Shown: positions 51,001 through 58,618, counted from the first letter of the stretch. The stretch: DNA of 64,000 bases from Vibrio variabilis (GCF_003263785.1 NZ_JYJK01000105.1:27101-91100); one strand, 5' to 3'. Made by a program: numbers and translations. Notes: generated by a model from the letters alone, not told the origin.

Positions 51001-52735
51001 TGGTTTGTCCTGACTCTACAAACTCAGTGCTGCCAGTAAATGCAGTAATGGGAGACTCCACAGCATTAATGTAATCATCACCAAAGCCATTCCAATCAAC
51101 CGAGATATTCGCCAACGTATCTTTAGTAATTGTATCGGTTGCAGTGGCTGGGTTTCCCGCTTTATCTTGAGTTGAAACCTCCACTCTGAGCACTCCGTCA
51201 GCGAGCCCCGAGACATCAAAGTTGGAAATACTCCATAGACCCGACTCTGTCGCAGATGAAACGCCAGTTATAGTGGTACCCAGTTCGTCAGTAACTACCC
51301 AATTGATGCTTTGACCCGGTTCTACAAATTCAGTACTACCGGTAAAAACGGCCGTGGTAGACTCGGCTGCATTTATAAATTCATCGTCAAAGCCATTCCA
51401 ATCTACGTTAATGTTTGCTTGCGTATCTTTAATCGTATCATCGAATGCTGTTGCCCTATTTCCCGCAATGTCTTGCGTGCTTGCAACTACCGATAGTTCG
51501 CCCTCTGCAAAGTCAGACAAGTCAATTGACGATATTGACCAGTTAGTCCCTTGAATTGTTGTAGATAGATTTGATGAGTTACCAAGACTATCTGAGATCA
51601 TGACGTTAATTATCTGACCATCTTCGACATTAGCAACGGTTCCAGAGACCGAAATGGCAGGCGACTCAAATTGATTAAATACGCCATCAACATCCTCAAA
51701 CTGCACTGTGATTTCAGCTTGCGTGTCTTTGACAATGGTATCTGCCGCCGAAGCAGGGTTGCCCGCGATATCTAGGGTTGTTGCTTCGACGTTGAGTACG
51801 CCATCAGAAAGTCTAATGACATCAAGATTGGATATGCTCCAAAGGCCAGATTCGGTCACAGACGCTGTTCCTGTTACCGTGCCACCAAGTTCATCCGTCA
51901 CCACCCAATTGATGGTTTGCCCGGGTTCTACAAACTCAGTGCTGCCAGTAAATGCTGCGTTGGGTGATTCAGCCGCATTAACAAAATCATCTCCAAACCC
52001 GTCCAACTCAACGCTAATAGTGGCTAGCGTGTCTTTAATCGTCGTATCTTGAGCGGTAATGCTGTTACCAAAATCATCAGAAATAATGGCATCAACTGTC
52101 AAAGGGCCTTCAACTAGAGAAGAAAGATCAACATCAGACACCGAATAGGCTTGATTGCTTGTGATGGATTGCAACTGAATGGTATTGCCATCCTGGTCGG
52201 TAACCGTGATAAACACAACACGCCCATCACGTACATCCGTTGCTGTGCCTTGGATAACGACACTAGGGACTTCAAACTGGTTTTCATAGCCGTCACCGCC
52301 GTCTAGGATGTCGACCGTTAATTTAGCTTGATCCGATAGGATATCCAGTGAGGCTTGCTCTGGGTTTCGCTCTTCGTCTTGCTCCGAGCTTGGCCGCGTA
52401 TCAAACCCAGCGCGCGCTATTGTCTCATCTAGCGTGGCTTTAATTGAAACGACAAACCCGGCACTATCGCTACTCTCCCCAGAGCTGAGGTCAACTTGAC
52501 CCTGCTGGTTGGTGATGTTACTTGTAAGGTCGTTAAGCGTTTCGGACAGTGCTTTTTCAATTGCGCTAATTTGCTCTGAGGATAGCGAGCCTTCATCACC
52601 CAGCTCAACAATGGGTTGATTAACGATTTGGATCCCTTCCAACAATGGCTCATCGGGCGCAACACGCTCCCATGTCCCATTGGGGAACACCTTCCAAACC
52701 ACATCACCCATCTGAACATAAAGCACTGGCACCAT
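42005..52735 (-). CDS. Giant type I-secreted repeat adhesin (Lap/Bap-like), three sequence indels
   Basis: Cell-surface biofilm-type adhesin of about 3,577 residues after repair. N-terminus (1-130): MVPVLYVQMGDVVWKVFPNG, then a retention-module-like region ending LDETIARAGFDTRP. Residues about 140-1040: eight to nine Ig-like units of 100-102 residues ending in KDTQ/KDTL. Middle (about 1040-2050): longer DUF5801-like units with DxDGDE motifs and one VCBS/tandem-95-like unit (GNVLNNDIDLDGP). C-terminal third: units beginning with variants of DTDGSESLSYQI, like T1SS-143 repeats. C-terminal end: one RTX-like turn (GSGDDTMTGGLGADTF) and a type I secretion signal region. One base is missing at 45752-45753, 43407-43410 and 42698-42699. 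The strongly acidic composition suits calcium binding. The ATG has GGAG about 10 bases upstream. Confidence 0.9.
50301..50404 (-). repeat. Near-identical 104-base repeat, copy 1
   Basis: Differs from 51819-51922 at one base in 104. It lies in the type A unit at 50209-50515 and codes for the stretch around NWVVTDELGGTVTGTASVTE. Confidence 0.85.
51819..51922 (-). repeat. Near-identical 104-base repeat, copy 2
   Basis: Pairs with 50301-50404. The offset is 1,518 bases, exactly five repeat units (306+300+306+306+300), consistent with block duplication or gene conversion. Confidence 0.85.
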
Positions 52736-52840
52736 CTTTGGTCTCCGCTCGATACTAAGTGTTTCATATAAAGATAGTATTTACAGAACGGAGCGTTGTG
52801 AAAAATGCCATTTAAATAGCAGAAAAATCCCGCCGTTTTC

Positions 52841-52864
52841 AACGTGAGACAAAACGTGAGACAA
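52841..52864. promoter_or_regulatory. Perfect 12-base tandem repeat upstream of the adhesin
   Basis: AACGTGAGACAA occurs twice head to tail (52841-52852 and 52853-52864), about 106-129 bases upstream of the adhesin ATG. On the coding strand it reads TTGTCTCACGTT twice. A regulator-binding array is a reasonable guess; I recognise no specific factor. Confidence 0.5.
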
Positions 52865-52913
52865 AAAGCACTCAATCCGCAACAATTAAAATCGATTCGA
52901 GTGCCCTTAATGA

Positions 52914-53156
52914 TTACTTGGTTTGATGCCCAGTTTTCTTCGCAAACTTTTGCATCGCCTCAGCAAACGTAGTGGTTCCACCTTTAGCTTGAACTTGCAT
53001 TACCTTATATCCCAGTTCTTCCAACGCTCGGCGTTCGGCCAAAACCGCTTTGTCATCTTGCTGACTGCCTTTGGCTGGCTGATGAATGTAACAGCCTTCT
53101 AGTGGCCCGTCTTCGACAAGTTGGTGGTGTTTCAGTGTATTAATATCAAAATTCAT
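52914..53156 (-). CDS. Hypothetical protein, 80 aa
   Basis: Not recognised. MNFDINTLKHHQLVEDGPLE is followed by a polar, basic sequence ending FAEAMQKFAKKTGHQTK. There is no signal peptide or membrane segment; the single cysteine is in GCYIHQPAKG. The ATG at 53156 has AAGACGG upstream. It is the gene upstream of the adhesin on the same strand, separated by about 180 bases with the tandem 12-mer, so it is probably not part of the adhesin operon. It could pair with the DUF3820 gene 42 bases upstream. Confidence 0.68.
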   Translation of the reverse strand: MNFDINTLKHHQLVEDGPLEGCYIHQPAKGSQQDDKAVLAERRALEELGYKVMQVQAKGGTTTFAEAMQKFAKKTGHQTK

Positions 53157-53198
53157 AGACCGTCTTTCTACTTAGATAAATAGCATTTTTTCATAAGG

Positions 53199-53414
53199 TT
53201 ACATACGCTTTAAAGGCTTAACCACACTATCCAGCCCTTCAATCTTTAGCGCTAGGCAGAGTTTCAATAAATCACCCAACTCGCCATTGGGGAAGCCTTT
53301 TTTATCGAACCAAAGCAAATACTCTTCCGGTAGGTCAATCAGCACTCGCCCGGCGTACTTACCAAAAGGCATTTGCATACGGGCGAGTTTTATTAAGTTT
53401 TCTTTCTGAAGCAT
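53199..53414 (-). CDS. DUF3820-family protein, 71 aa
   Basis: The compact sequence LARMQMPFGKYAGRVLIDLP, then EEYLLWFDKKGFPNGELG and a helical tail LLKLCLALKIEGLD, matches DUF3820, a small family once described as putative quorum-sensing-regulated virulence factors. The MPFGKYKG-type core is the family hallmark. No biochemical role is established. It begins at an ATG at 53414 and reads in the same direction as the 80-aa gene downstream and the cupin upstream. Confidence 0.85.
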   Translation of the reverse strand: MLQKENLIKLARMQMPFGKYAGRVLIDLPEEYLLWFDKKGFPNGELGDLLKLCLALKIEGLDSVVKPLKRM

Positions 53415-53460
53415 GTCTGTTTCCGTTTTCTCTTGGCGTAATCGTCTCTATAAAAAAGGC

Positions 53461-53781
53461 CTAGCCGTAAAAAATAGCCAGCCAAATCGTGACGGCATCA
53501 GGAGAGGTGGATTTAACACGGTGTTTAATGTGCGCAGGAATGTTCACATAGTCACCAACATTAAGCGTCAGCATAGTACCATCTTGATACTCAATAATCC
53601 CCTGACCTTGCAACACCATGACCCACTCGCTTTGCTCTTGATCGTACCAGTCTCCGTCTGGGGTAAAATGCCCATCAGAAAGAATGCGCTCTATTCGCAG
53701 GTTTTCAGTGGTGAGGAGATCCTCGAATATCTCTTCGGGTAGTTGAGATGGAATTTGCCTGAACATGTTTCCAGCCTGCAT
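53461..53781 (-). CDS. Cupin-domain protein, 106 aa
   Basis: Single small beta-barrel of the cupin type. The metal-site motifs are partly present: W-Y-D-Q-E-Q-S-E-W-V-M-V-L-Q-G (Glu in place of some His ligands), then the second motif LNVGDYVNIPAHIKHRV, with the final His conserved. The start at 53781 (MQAGNMFRQIPSQLPEE) has AGGAG six bases upstream; the inner Met6 is less well placed. The substrate is unknown. The stop is about 47 bases before the DUF3820 start. Confidence 0.85.
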   Translation of the reverse strand: MQAGNMFRQIPSQLPEEIFEDLLTTENLRIERILSDGHFTPDGDWYDQEQSEWVMVLQGQGIIEYQDGTMLTLNVGDYVNIPAHIKHRVKSTSPDAVTIWLAIFYG

Positions 53782-54046
53782 GTCTTACTCCTAGCGCATC
53801 ACTTAGTTCTGTGATGTCAAAATCTGAGATGGAATTGGGACAGTATACTTGAAGCAGAACAAATTCTCATAAACCAAACAGGATGGCTCGCTGCCATGTT
53901 CACGCCTTTATCCGACGGATTAAACGGCACAACTCTCATATTTTTGTAAATAAACTAAAAGTTGGAACACTTAATGCAAGACATATCACAGTTTTAGTTT
54001 GATAGCCGTCATGTGAAGACGCTAAGTACATTTCAAGGAGAGAAAT

Positions 54047-54664
54047 ATGATGTTGGAAACCTTTGTAGAGTCTATCGAAGCTCACACCGCACTGGAAGAC
54101 ATTACCATTCGTTCTGTTTTTGGAGGAAAAGGGGTGCTTTCTGGTGGGATCATGTTTGCACTAATAAAGGGCAACGATATCTACCTTAGGGCAAGCAGTT
54201 CAAGTTTGAAGGAAGAGTTTAAGGCACTAGGATGCATTCCCTATGAGTTTAACTGGCGCGCCCATTCTCGTAATTATCCCAGCCTATCGAACTACTACTC
54301 ACTGCCTGAAACCGTCGCGCATAGTCAAAAGCAAGTGGCGACCCTGTGCGAAGAGGTCTGGAGCGCGGGACTTAAAGAGAAAATACGCAAAGAGACCCCA
54401 ACGCGAATCAAGGATCTTCCAAACATGCAGTACAAAACCGAGCGTATGCTTCGCAAGGCGGGGATAAATTCTATTGACGAGCTAAGGGAACATGGCCCCG
54501 TCAATGCCTTCAAAGCGGTGTGTGTCAGCCAGGAGAAGCACCCAGGCGTTAACCTTCTGTTTTGTCTAGCGGGTGCATTGGAAGGTATACATTGGACTAT
54601 TCTTCCCGAACCACAGCGTCAAACATTGACCCACCAAGCGGGCTGTGACTACCTAACACATTAA
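54047..54664 (+). CDS. tfoX: TfoX/Sxy-family DNA-transformation regulator
   Basis: The 205-residue protein has both Sxy domains. N-terminal: IRSVFGGKGVLSGGIMFALI then GNDIYLRAS. C-terminal: TPTRIKDLPNMQYKTERML followed by RKAGINSIDELREHGPVNAF, very close to the Sxy signature RLKDLPNMSFHLE. In vibrios TfoX and its paralogue TfoY link chitin or c-di-GMP signals to competence, type VI secretion and motility. I found no c-di-GMP riboswitch-like sequence upstream, which argues mildly for TfoX over TfoY. Start ATG at 54047, after AAGGAGAG. An imperfect palindrome lies at 53907-53924. A GH18 chitinase is in the same window. Confidence 0.88.
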   Translation: MMLETFVESIEAHTALEDITIRSVFGGKGVLSGGIMFALIKGNDIYLRASSSSLKEEFKALGCIPYEFNWRAHSRNYPSLSNYYSLPETVAHSQKQVATLCEEVWSAGLKEKIRKETPTRIKDLPNMQYKTERMLRKAGINSIDELREHGPVNAFKAVCVSQEKHPGVNLLFCLAGALEGIHWTILPEPQRQTLTHQAGCDYLTH

Positions 54665-54671
54665 CCGATAT

Positions 54672-54702
54672 AAAAAACGCCCTGCTGTTTTCACAGCAGG
54701 GC
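54672..54702 (-). terminator. Terminator oriented to the minus strand, beside tfoX
   Basis: GCCCTGCTGT (54679-54688), loop TTTC, ACAGCAGGGC (54693-54702): a perfect 10-base stem. A6 at 54672-54677 gives a T6 tail only on the minus strand. No minus-strand gene ends here. Confidence 0.8.
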
Positions 54703-55173
54703 AAACATCAATACAATGTTGGATGTGTGTGGTTAATTGAAGTGGACAGAACAACTAAACACGGAATTCATTAAACCACCCAAACACCTGCGTGAGTAGC
54801 GAAGATGTTTATCAAACCGTTTCGAGCTGATGTAAAACCGTGAAGCATTGTTTCCAAATGTGGCTGACAGGGCAAACTTTAGCCAAGTGAGTATTTCTCA
54901 ATCAAAACCCCCACATTCCATCGCATCATTTTTACGTTAGCGCCTAAGACTAGTTCTTTTGCTCTAATAGACAACCTTAATTCAAATCTTTTCCTTATTC
55001 AGCCACAAAATAGCCAGCGCTCAAGTTTTAGACACCAATTCATATAACCATCAATAAGGCCTTCATACTTCCAATATTCACTATGGTTGCCTTATTTTCC
55101 CTAGTGACCCAACGCGCAACACACTATAGACTCCGCGCCCAAACTTCTTACATACACCCTATGAGAACAAATC
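54703..55173. other. Intergenic region, possible minus-strand small RNA
   Basis: About 470 bases with no credible ORF. It contains the promoter of the gene at 55174. The only structural clue is the minus-strand terminator at its left edge, which would suit a small RNA transcribed leftwards from this region. No clear promoter hexamers were found on the minus strand. Confidence 0.35.
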
Positions 55174-55680
55174 ATGAATCAAGTATTCAACTCAGCGCAC
55201 ATGACTAAAACGCTTATGCTAACGATCTGGATCGTAGCTGGCACTGTTATCCTTCAGAAACTAGGTATCCACGACAAGTGGCCTGCTTTCCTAGCGCTTA
55301 TTTTCTTCTTTGAAGCGAAATTCGACCTATCTAAGCTTAAGAACATCTTTGCTGCGGGTATCGTTGGTATCGCGATGGGTATGTTGATCCCAGCCACACT
55401 CGGCGCGCTAGCTCCAGTCGTTGGTGGTGAGAACGCATTTTACATTTACGTTGCGGGCGTAGTACTTGTCACGATCGGCATGGGCCCTATCGCTCACTTT
55501 GCATTCAGCTACATCACATTCGCATACGTAGTAATGTGTATTCTTCACAAAGATCACGTTGTTGAGCACGGTTTCTCTTGGATGGCAGTTGCACTTCTTG
55601 GTGGTGCTATGTACATCGCTGGCGTGACTGCTATCGCTAAATTTCTTGAAAAGCGTGCCCTAACGGCACAGCAAGCTTAA
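55174..55680 (+). CDS. DUF1097-like membrane protein, 168 aa
   Basis: Small membrane protein with about five hydrophobic segments. KWPAFLALIFFFEAKFD and KLKNIFAAGIVGIAMGML followed by YVAGVVLVTIGMGPIAHFAF resemble the DUF1097 family, but this is a weak recollection. Codon use is highly biased toward preferred codons (many GGT, ATC and CGT), more than its neighbours, suggesting good expression. The start ATG at 55174 follows a spaced purine-rich site (GAGAACAAATC). A strong terminator follows. Function unknown. Confidence 0.65.
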   Translation: MNQVFNSAHMTKTLMLTIWIVAGTVILQKLGIHDKWPAFLALIFFFEAKFDLSKLKNIFAAGIVGIAMGMLIPATLGALAPVVGGENAFYIYVAGVVLVTIGMGPIAHFAFSYITFAYVVMCILHKDHVVEHGFSWMAVALLGGAMYIAGVTAIAKFLEKRALTAQQA

Positions 55681-55717
55681 TGACTCCATTAAGCAGCAGC
55701 GACTAAGCACAAATAAC

Positions 55718-55752
55718 AAAACCCCGCAAAGCGAACGCAATTGCGGGGTTTT
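55718..55752 (+). terminator. Bidirectional intrinsic terminator
   Basis: AAAACCCCGCAA (55718-55729) and TTGCGGGGTTTT (55741-55752): a perfect 12-base stem with a T run at each end. It separates the convergent genes at 55174 and 55779. Confidence 0.9.
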
Positions 55753-55778
55753 CATATTCATTTAGTTGGTATTAAAGT

Positions 55779-55928
55779 CTAAAGAACGCGCTCCACTTCA
55801 CCCGTGGCCAACTCAAAGCCCTCTTCTTCCTCAACCCAACATTCGACCATCTGACCTTCTAATTCGAGCTTGTCACAGTCCTCAAGAACACCAAAACGCC
55901 CATTGGTTAGCATTACGACTACATCCAT
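55779..55928 (-). CDS. Acidic 49-aa protein
   Basis: A small ORF from the ATG at 55928, with CAGGAGAAAGAC just upstream, a strong ribosome site. It encodes MDVVVMLTNGRFGVLEDCDK, then a very acidic half (VEEEEGFELATGEVERVL). Two cysteines (EDCDK, VECWV) could bind metal or form a disulfide. There is no signal peptide. A Fur-like sequence and a TATACT-like hexamer lie about 80 bases upstream. It has its own terminator. I recognise no family, but the ribosome site, terminator and codon use support a real gene. Confidence 0.65.
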   Translation of the reverse strand: MDVVVMLTNGRFGVLEDCDKLELEGQMVECWVEEEEGFELATGEVERVL

Positions 55929-56007
55929 GTCTTTCTCCTGATTTTTGGGTCTGCTTACATACCACCTTAGCTACTCAATCGATCACAATCAACCCTTTAA
56001 GACTAAA

Positions 56008-56024
56008 GTATAATTACCATTATC
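56008..56024 (-). promoter_or_regulatory. Fur-like box before the 49-aa gene
   Basis: On the minus strand GATAATGGTAATTATAC fits the start of the 19-base Fur consensus GATAATGATAATCATTATC; over the full 19 positions about 14 match. It lies about 80 bases upstream of the ATG at 55928 and overlaps TATACT. Confidence 0.4.
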
Positions 56025-56065
56025 AACTTTGAGACGCTTTGAATTTTCGCTGATAATTCTGGGAC

Positions 56066-57146
56066 TTACATAATAATATCAACGGGTATTCGCCGCCTTC
56101 CGAAGGGCTTAGAGTTCGCGGCGAAACGCCCGGCAATTTGAGTGTCGCAATGACTACACCGACCTGTATCAGTAAGTGCCCAAGTTCCTAACTCATACCA
56201 ATTCCGGCTCAGTACTTTATGCCCGCAGTTTGGGCAATAGGTGCTGCTGCACTGCTCATTATGGACATTGCCGACATACACATAATTTAACCCATTTCGA
56301 CGTGCAATATGTCTCGCCATCACAAGCCTGTTTGAAGGTGTTCGAGGCGTTTCCATCATTTTAAAATCAGGGTGAAAAGCGCTGAAATGGAGTGGAACAT
56401 CACGCCCCAAGTGCTCGACAATCCACTGAGTCATTTGATCGATTTCGCGCTCACTATCATTTTCACCGGGGATCAAGAGCGTCGTCAGTTCAAACCACAC
56501 GGATGTCTCTTGATGCAAATATTTGAGTGTGTCCAATACAGGCGCGAGCGCTCCACCACAAACCTTTTTGTAGAAACGTTCTGAAAACGCTTTTAGGTCA
56601 ATATTGGCCGCATCCATTACTGAGAAAAACTGCTCTCTCGGTTTTTCATTGATATACCCAGCAGACACGGCAACGGTGTGGATATTCGCTTCACGACATG
56701 CCATCGCGGTTTCTACCGCGTATTCCAAAAAAATCACCGGGTCGTTGTAGGTAAACGCAATACTGTCACAATGATGAGCGTTAGCGGTGTTGGCAATCTG
56801 TTGAGGGGTCGCTTGTCGGCTAATGACTCCATTTGGCGAGATTTACTGATGTTCCAATTTTGGCAGAATTTGCATCCCAAATTGCATCCAGCGGTACCAA
56901 AAGAGAGTACTGAACTGCAGGATAAAAATGATTGAGTGGTTTTTTTTCAATCGGGTCAATACAAAATCCGCTGGAGCGGCCATAGGTGGTGAGTACAATT
57001 TCGCCTTGATGTGCTTGACGTACAAAGCAAGCACCGCGCTTTCCTTCTCTTAACGTGCAGTATCGCGGACATAAAGTACAACGGACACGTCCATCGGGTA
57101 ACGTCTGCCAATACTTTGTCGGATACATGCTCCCAACGGTTCCCAT
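56066..57146 (-). CDS. amrS: AmmeMemoRadiSam system radical SAM enzyme, two sequence indels
   Basis: Radical S-adenosylmethionine protein, about 360 residues after repair. After the N-terminal VRCTLCPRYCTLREGKRGAC (a cysteine pair motif) comes the cluster-binding CNLGCKFCQNW (CxxxCxxC), then HHCDSIAFTYNDPVIFLEYA. The C-terminus has extra zinc-like cysteines (YCPNCGHK, CSHCDTQ) as in the AmmeMemoSam_rS family. One C is missing near 56918 and one T in 56813-56814; as given, the frame loses the cluster motif and then stops. The start could be 57146 or the ATG at 57128 (MYPTKYWQTLPDG). It is divergent from amrB. The substrate is unknown. Confidence 0.9.
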
Positions 57147-57250
57147 CTCACACCTTAACCATTACATCGCTATTTCAGCCTGCACCTAGGCTTCACAAAA
57201 TCTATACTCATTACAGTATAGAAGAGCCCTACAGGGAATATGGAGGCGAC

Positions 57251-58045
57251 ATGGAAGTACGACCAACCGCTGTCGCGGGTCGATTTTACTTTGCGGATGC
57301 TAATCAGCTGCATCAGCACGTCACGCAGTTGCTATCCCCGTATAACGAAGGTGCAATACTCGACGACAACCAAACATTATCAGGGCTGATTGTTCCTCAT
57401 GCAGGGTATGTCTTCTCGGGCTCTACTGCCGCTGCGGCTTACAGCCTACTAAAGGATTCGAAAGATCAATTTAAGCGTGTACTCTTAGTGGGTCCGAATC
57501 ATCGTGTTGCCTTCCGTGGTTGTGCGTTGCCGAAACATTGCAGCTTTTCTACTCCGCTCGGCAATATACCTCTCGACACTCAGGCGATAGAGCAGCTTGT
57601 TAACGATCCTAACTGTCACTACAACGATCATGCTCACGCTGAAGAGCACAGTCTCGAGGTGCAACTGCCATTTTTGCAGCGTTGCTTGTCCGATTTCGAG
57701 TTGATTCCCTTGTTAACAGGCACAGTCGATCCTATCGATATCGCGCACCTTATCGAACCTTACTGGGACGATACGACGCTCCTTGTCATTAGCTCAGATC
57801 TCAGCCATTTCCATCCCTACAAAGAGTGTAATGACATTGATACTAAAAGCTGCCAAAAAATCGAAGCTGGTACACCGCTAACAAGTAAAGAAGCATGTGG
57901 CTACCTTGGAATCAATGCAGCAAACACGCTAATAAAACAACAACGATACCAATTGCAACGACTGTCCCGCACCAATTCAGGAGACAGCCCCCATGGCGAT
58001 AAAAACAGGGTGGTAGGCTATGTCAGCTACGCAATATCAAGATAA
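57251..58045 (+). CDS. amrB: AmmeMemoRadiSam system protein B (MEMO1-like)
   Basis: The 264-residue protein of the MEMO1 family begins at the ATG at 57251 (MEVRPTAVAGRFYFADANQL) with GGAGG directly upstream; the open frame to 57011 is an artefact. Conserved metal-site-like residues: LIVPHAGYVFSGSTAA (His), GPNHRVAFRG (His), EEHSLEVQLPFLQ (His) and VISSDLSHFHPY (Asp, His). In structure the family resembles class III nonhaem-iron dioxygenases. It overlaps amrA by 26 bases. Frame intact. Confidence 0.92.
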   Translation: MEVRPTAVAGRFYFADANQLHQHVTQLLSPYNEGAILDDNQTLSGLIVPHAGYVFSGSTAAAAYSLLKDSKDQFKRVLLVGPNHRVAFRGCALPKHCSFSTPLGNIPLDTQAIEQLVNDPNCHYNDHAHAEEHSLEVQLPFLQRCLSDFELIPLLTGTVDPIDIAHLIEPYWDDTTLLVISSDLSHFHPYKECNDIDTKSCQKIEAGTPLTSKEACGYLGINAANTLIKQQRYQLQRLSRTNSGDSPHGDKNRVVGYVSYAISR

Positions 58046-58618
58046 AACGCTAACCAATCAGGAACTGTCCAAATTACTCGATATGGTTGAAGTGACCGTG
58101 ACCTGTTATTTAGCGGAAAAGCCTTTACCTAAGGTGAGACTTGACGATTATCCGAAAGCCATAGCAGAAAAAGGCGCGTGCTTTGTCAGTCTCCATGTCG
58201 ACGGTCAACTTCAAGGCTGCATTGGAACGACTGTCCCGAAAGTGCCATTAGTTCTTGAGGTGATGCGCAAAGCTTGGGCGAGCTGCTGCCAGGACAAACG
58301 GTTTCTACCCTTCAAAAATCGCAGGTAGAGGGTTTGGAGATTGAGGTTTCAGTTCTAACGGAACCTAAACCCCTCGATGTAGCGTCTGAATCCGCGCTCA
58401 TTACTTATCTCACCAATAACAAATGTGGGCTCACGTTGTCTGACGGCAAAAAAGCCGCGCTTTTTCTTCCTCAGGTTTGGGAGCAACTACCAAGTCCTAT
58501 TCATTTTCTGCAGCACCTCAAACAAAAAGCAGGCTGGCACCCTACCTATTGGCCAGAAGATATGACGGTAAAAGTATTCGACGTTCAAAAATTGAGCCGT
58601 AAGTACCGGAGAATGTAG
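58020..58618 (+). CDS. amrA: AmmeMemoRadiSam system protein A (AMMECR1-like), one sequence indel
   Basis: AMMECR1-domain protein, about 199 residues after repair. The diagnostic block is LQGCIGTTVPKVPL (family LRGCIGT...), preceded by KGACFVSLHVDGQ. The C-terminal half has LEIEVSVLTEPKPL, GLTLSDGKKAALFLPQVWEQ and a terminal GWHPTYWPEDMTVKVFDVQK. The C3 run at 58308-58310 is one base short. The start ATG at 58020 lies inside amrB, so the two are tightly coupled. Function unknown; co-occurrence with AmrS and AmrB defines the system. Confidence 0.9.

Larger units (their letters stand above)
49915..52330 (-). repeat. Tandem Ig-like repeat block of the adhesin, two alternating types
   Basis: Unit boundaries (the KDT codons) fall near 52033, 51727, 51427, 51121, 50815, 50515, 50209 and 49915, so units are 306 or 300 bases, the last 294. 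The 306-base type A has WNGFGDDFINAAES and FTGSTEFVEPGQTINWVVTD. The 300-base type B has FEDVDGVFNQFE and SGTVTNVEDGQ. Order from the N-terminus: B-like, A, B, A, A, B, A, B, then a degenerate unit. Confidence 0.85.

Noticed and set aside
49818..52052. Open frames on the plus strand opposite the adhesin, up to about 190 codons
   Set aside because: They repeat with the same 300-base period as the adhesin units, lack ribosome sites and mirror its codon bias. They are shadows of the repeats.
49915..52330. Regular direct repeats that could be taken for a CRISPR or satellite array
   Set aside because: The period is about 300 bases, the units are imperfect and keep an open reading frame with Ig-like sequence. 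There are no short identical repeats with unique spacers and no cas genes.
54000..54046. c-di-GMP riboswitch before tfoX
   Set aside because: I searched the leader for the GEMM core and its paired arms and did not find them.
57011..57250. Upstream extension of the MEMO1-like frame by 80 codons
   Set aside because: It reads antisense through the start of amrS and lacks family similarity. The ATG at 57251 has a perfect GGAGG.
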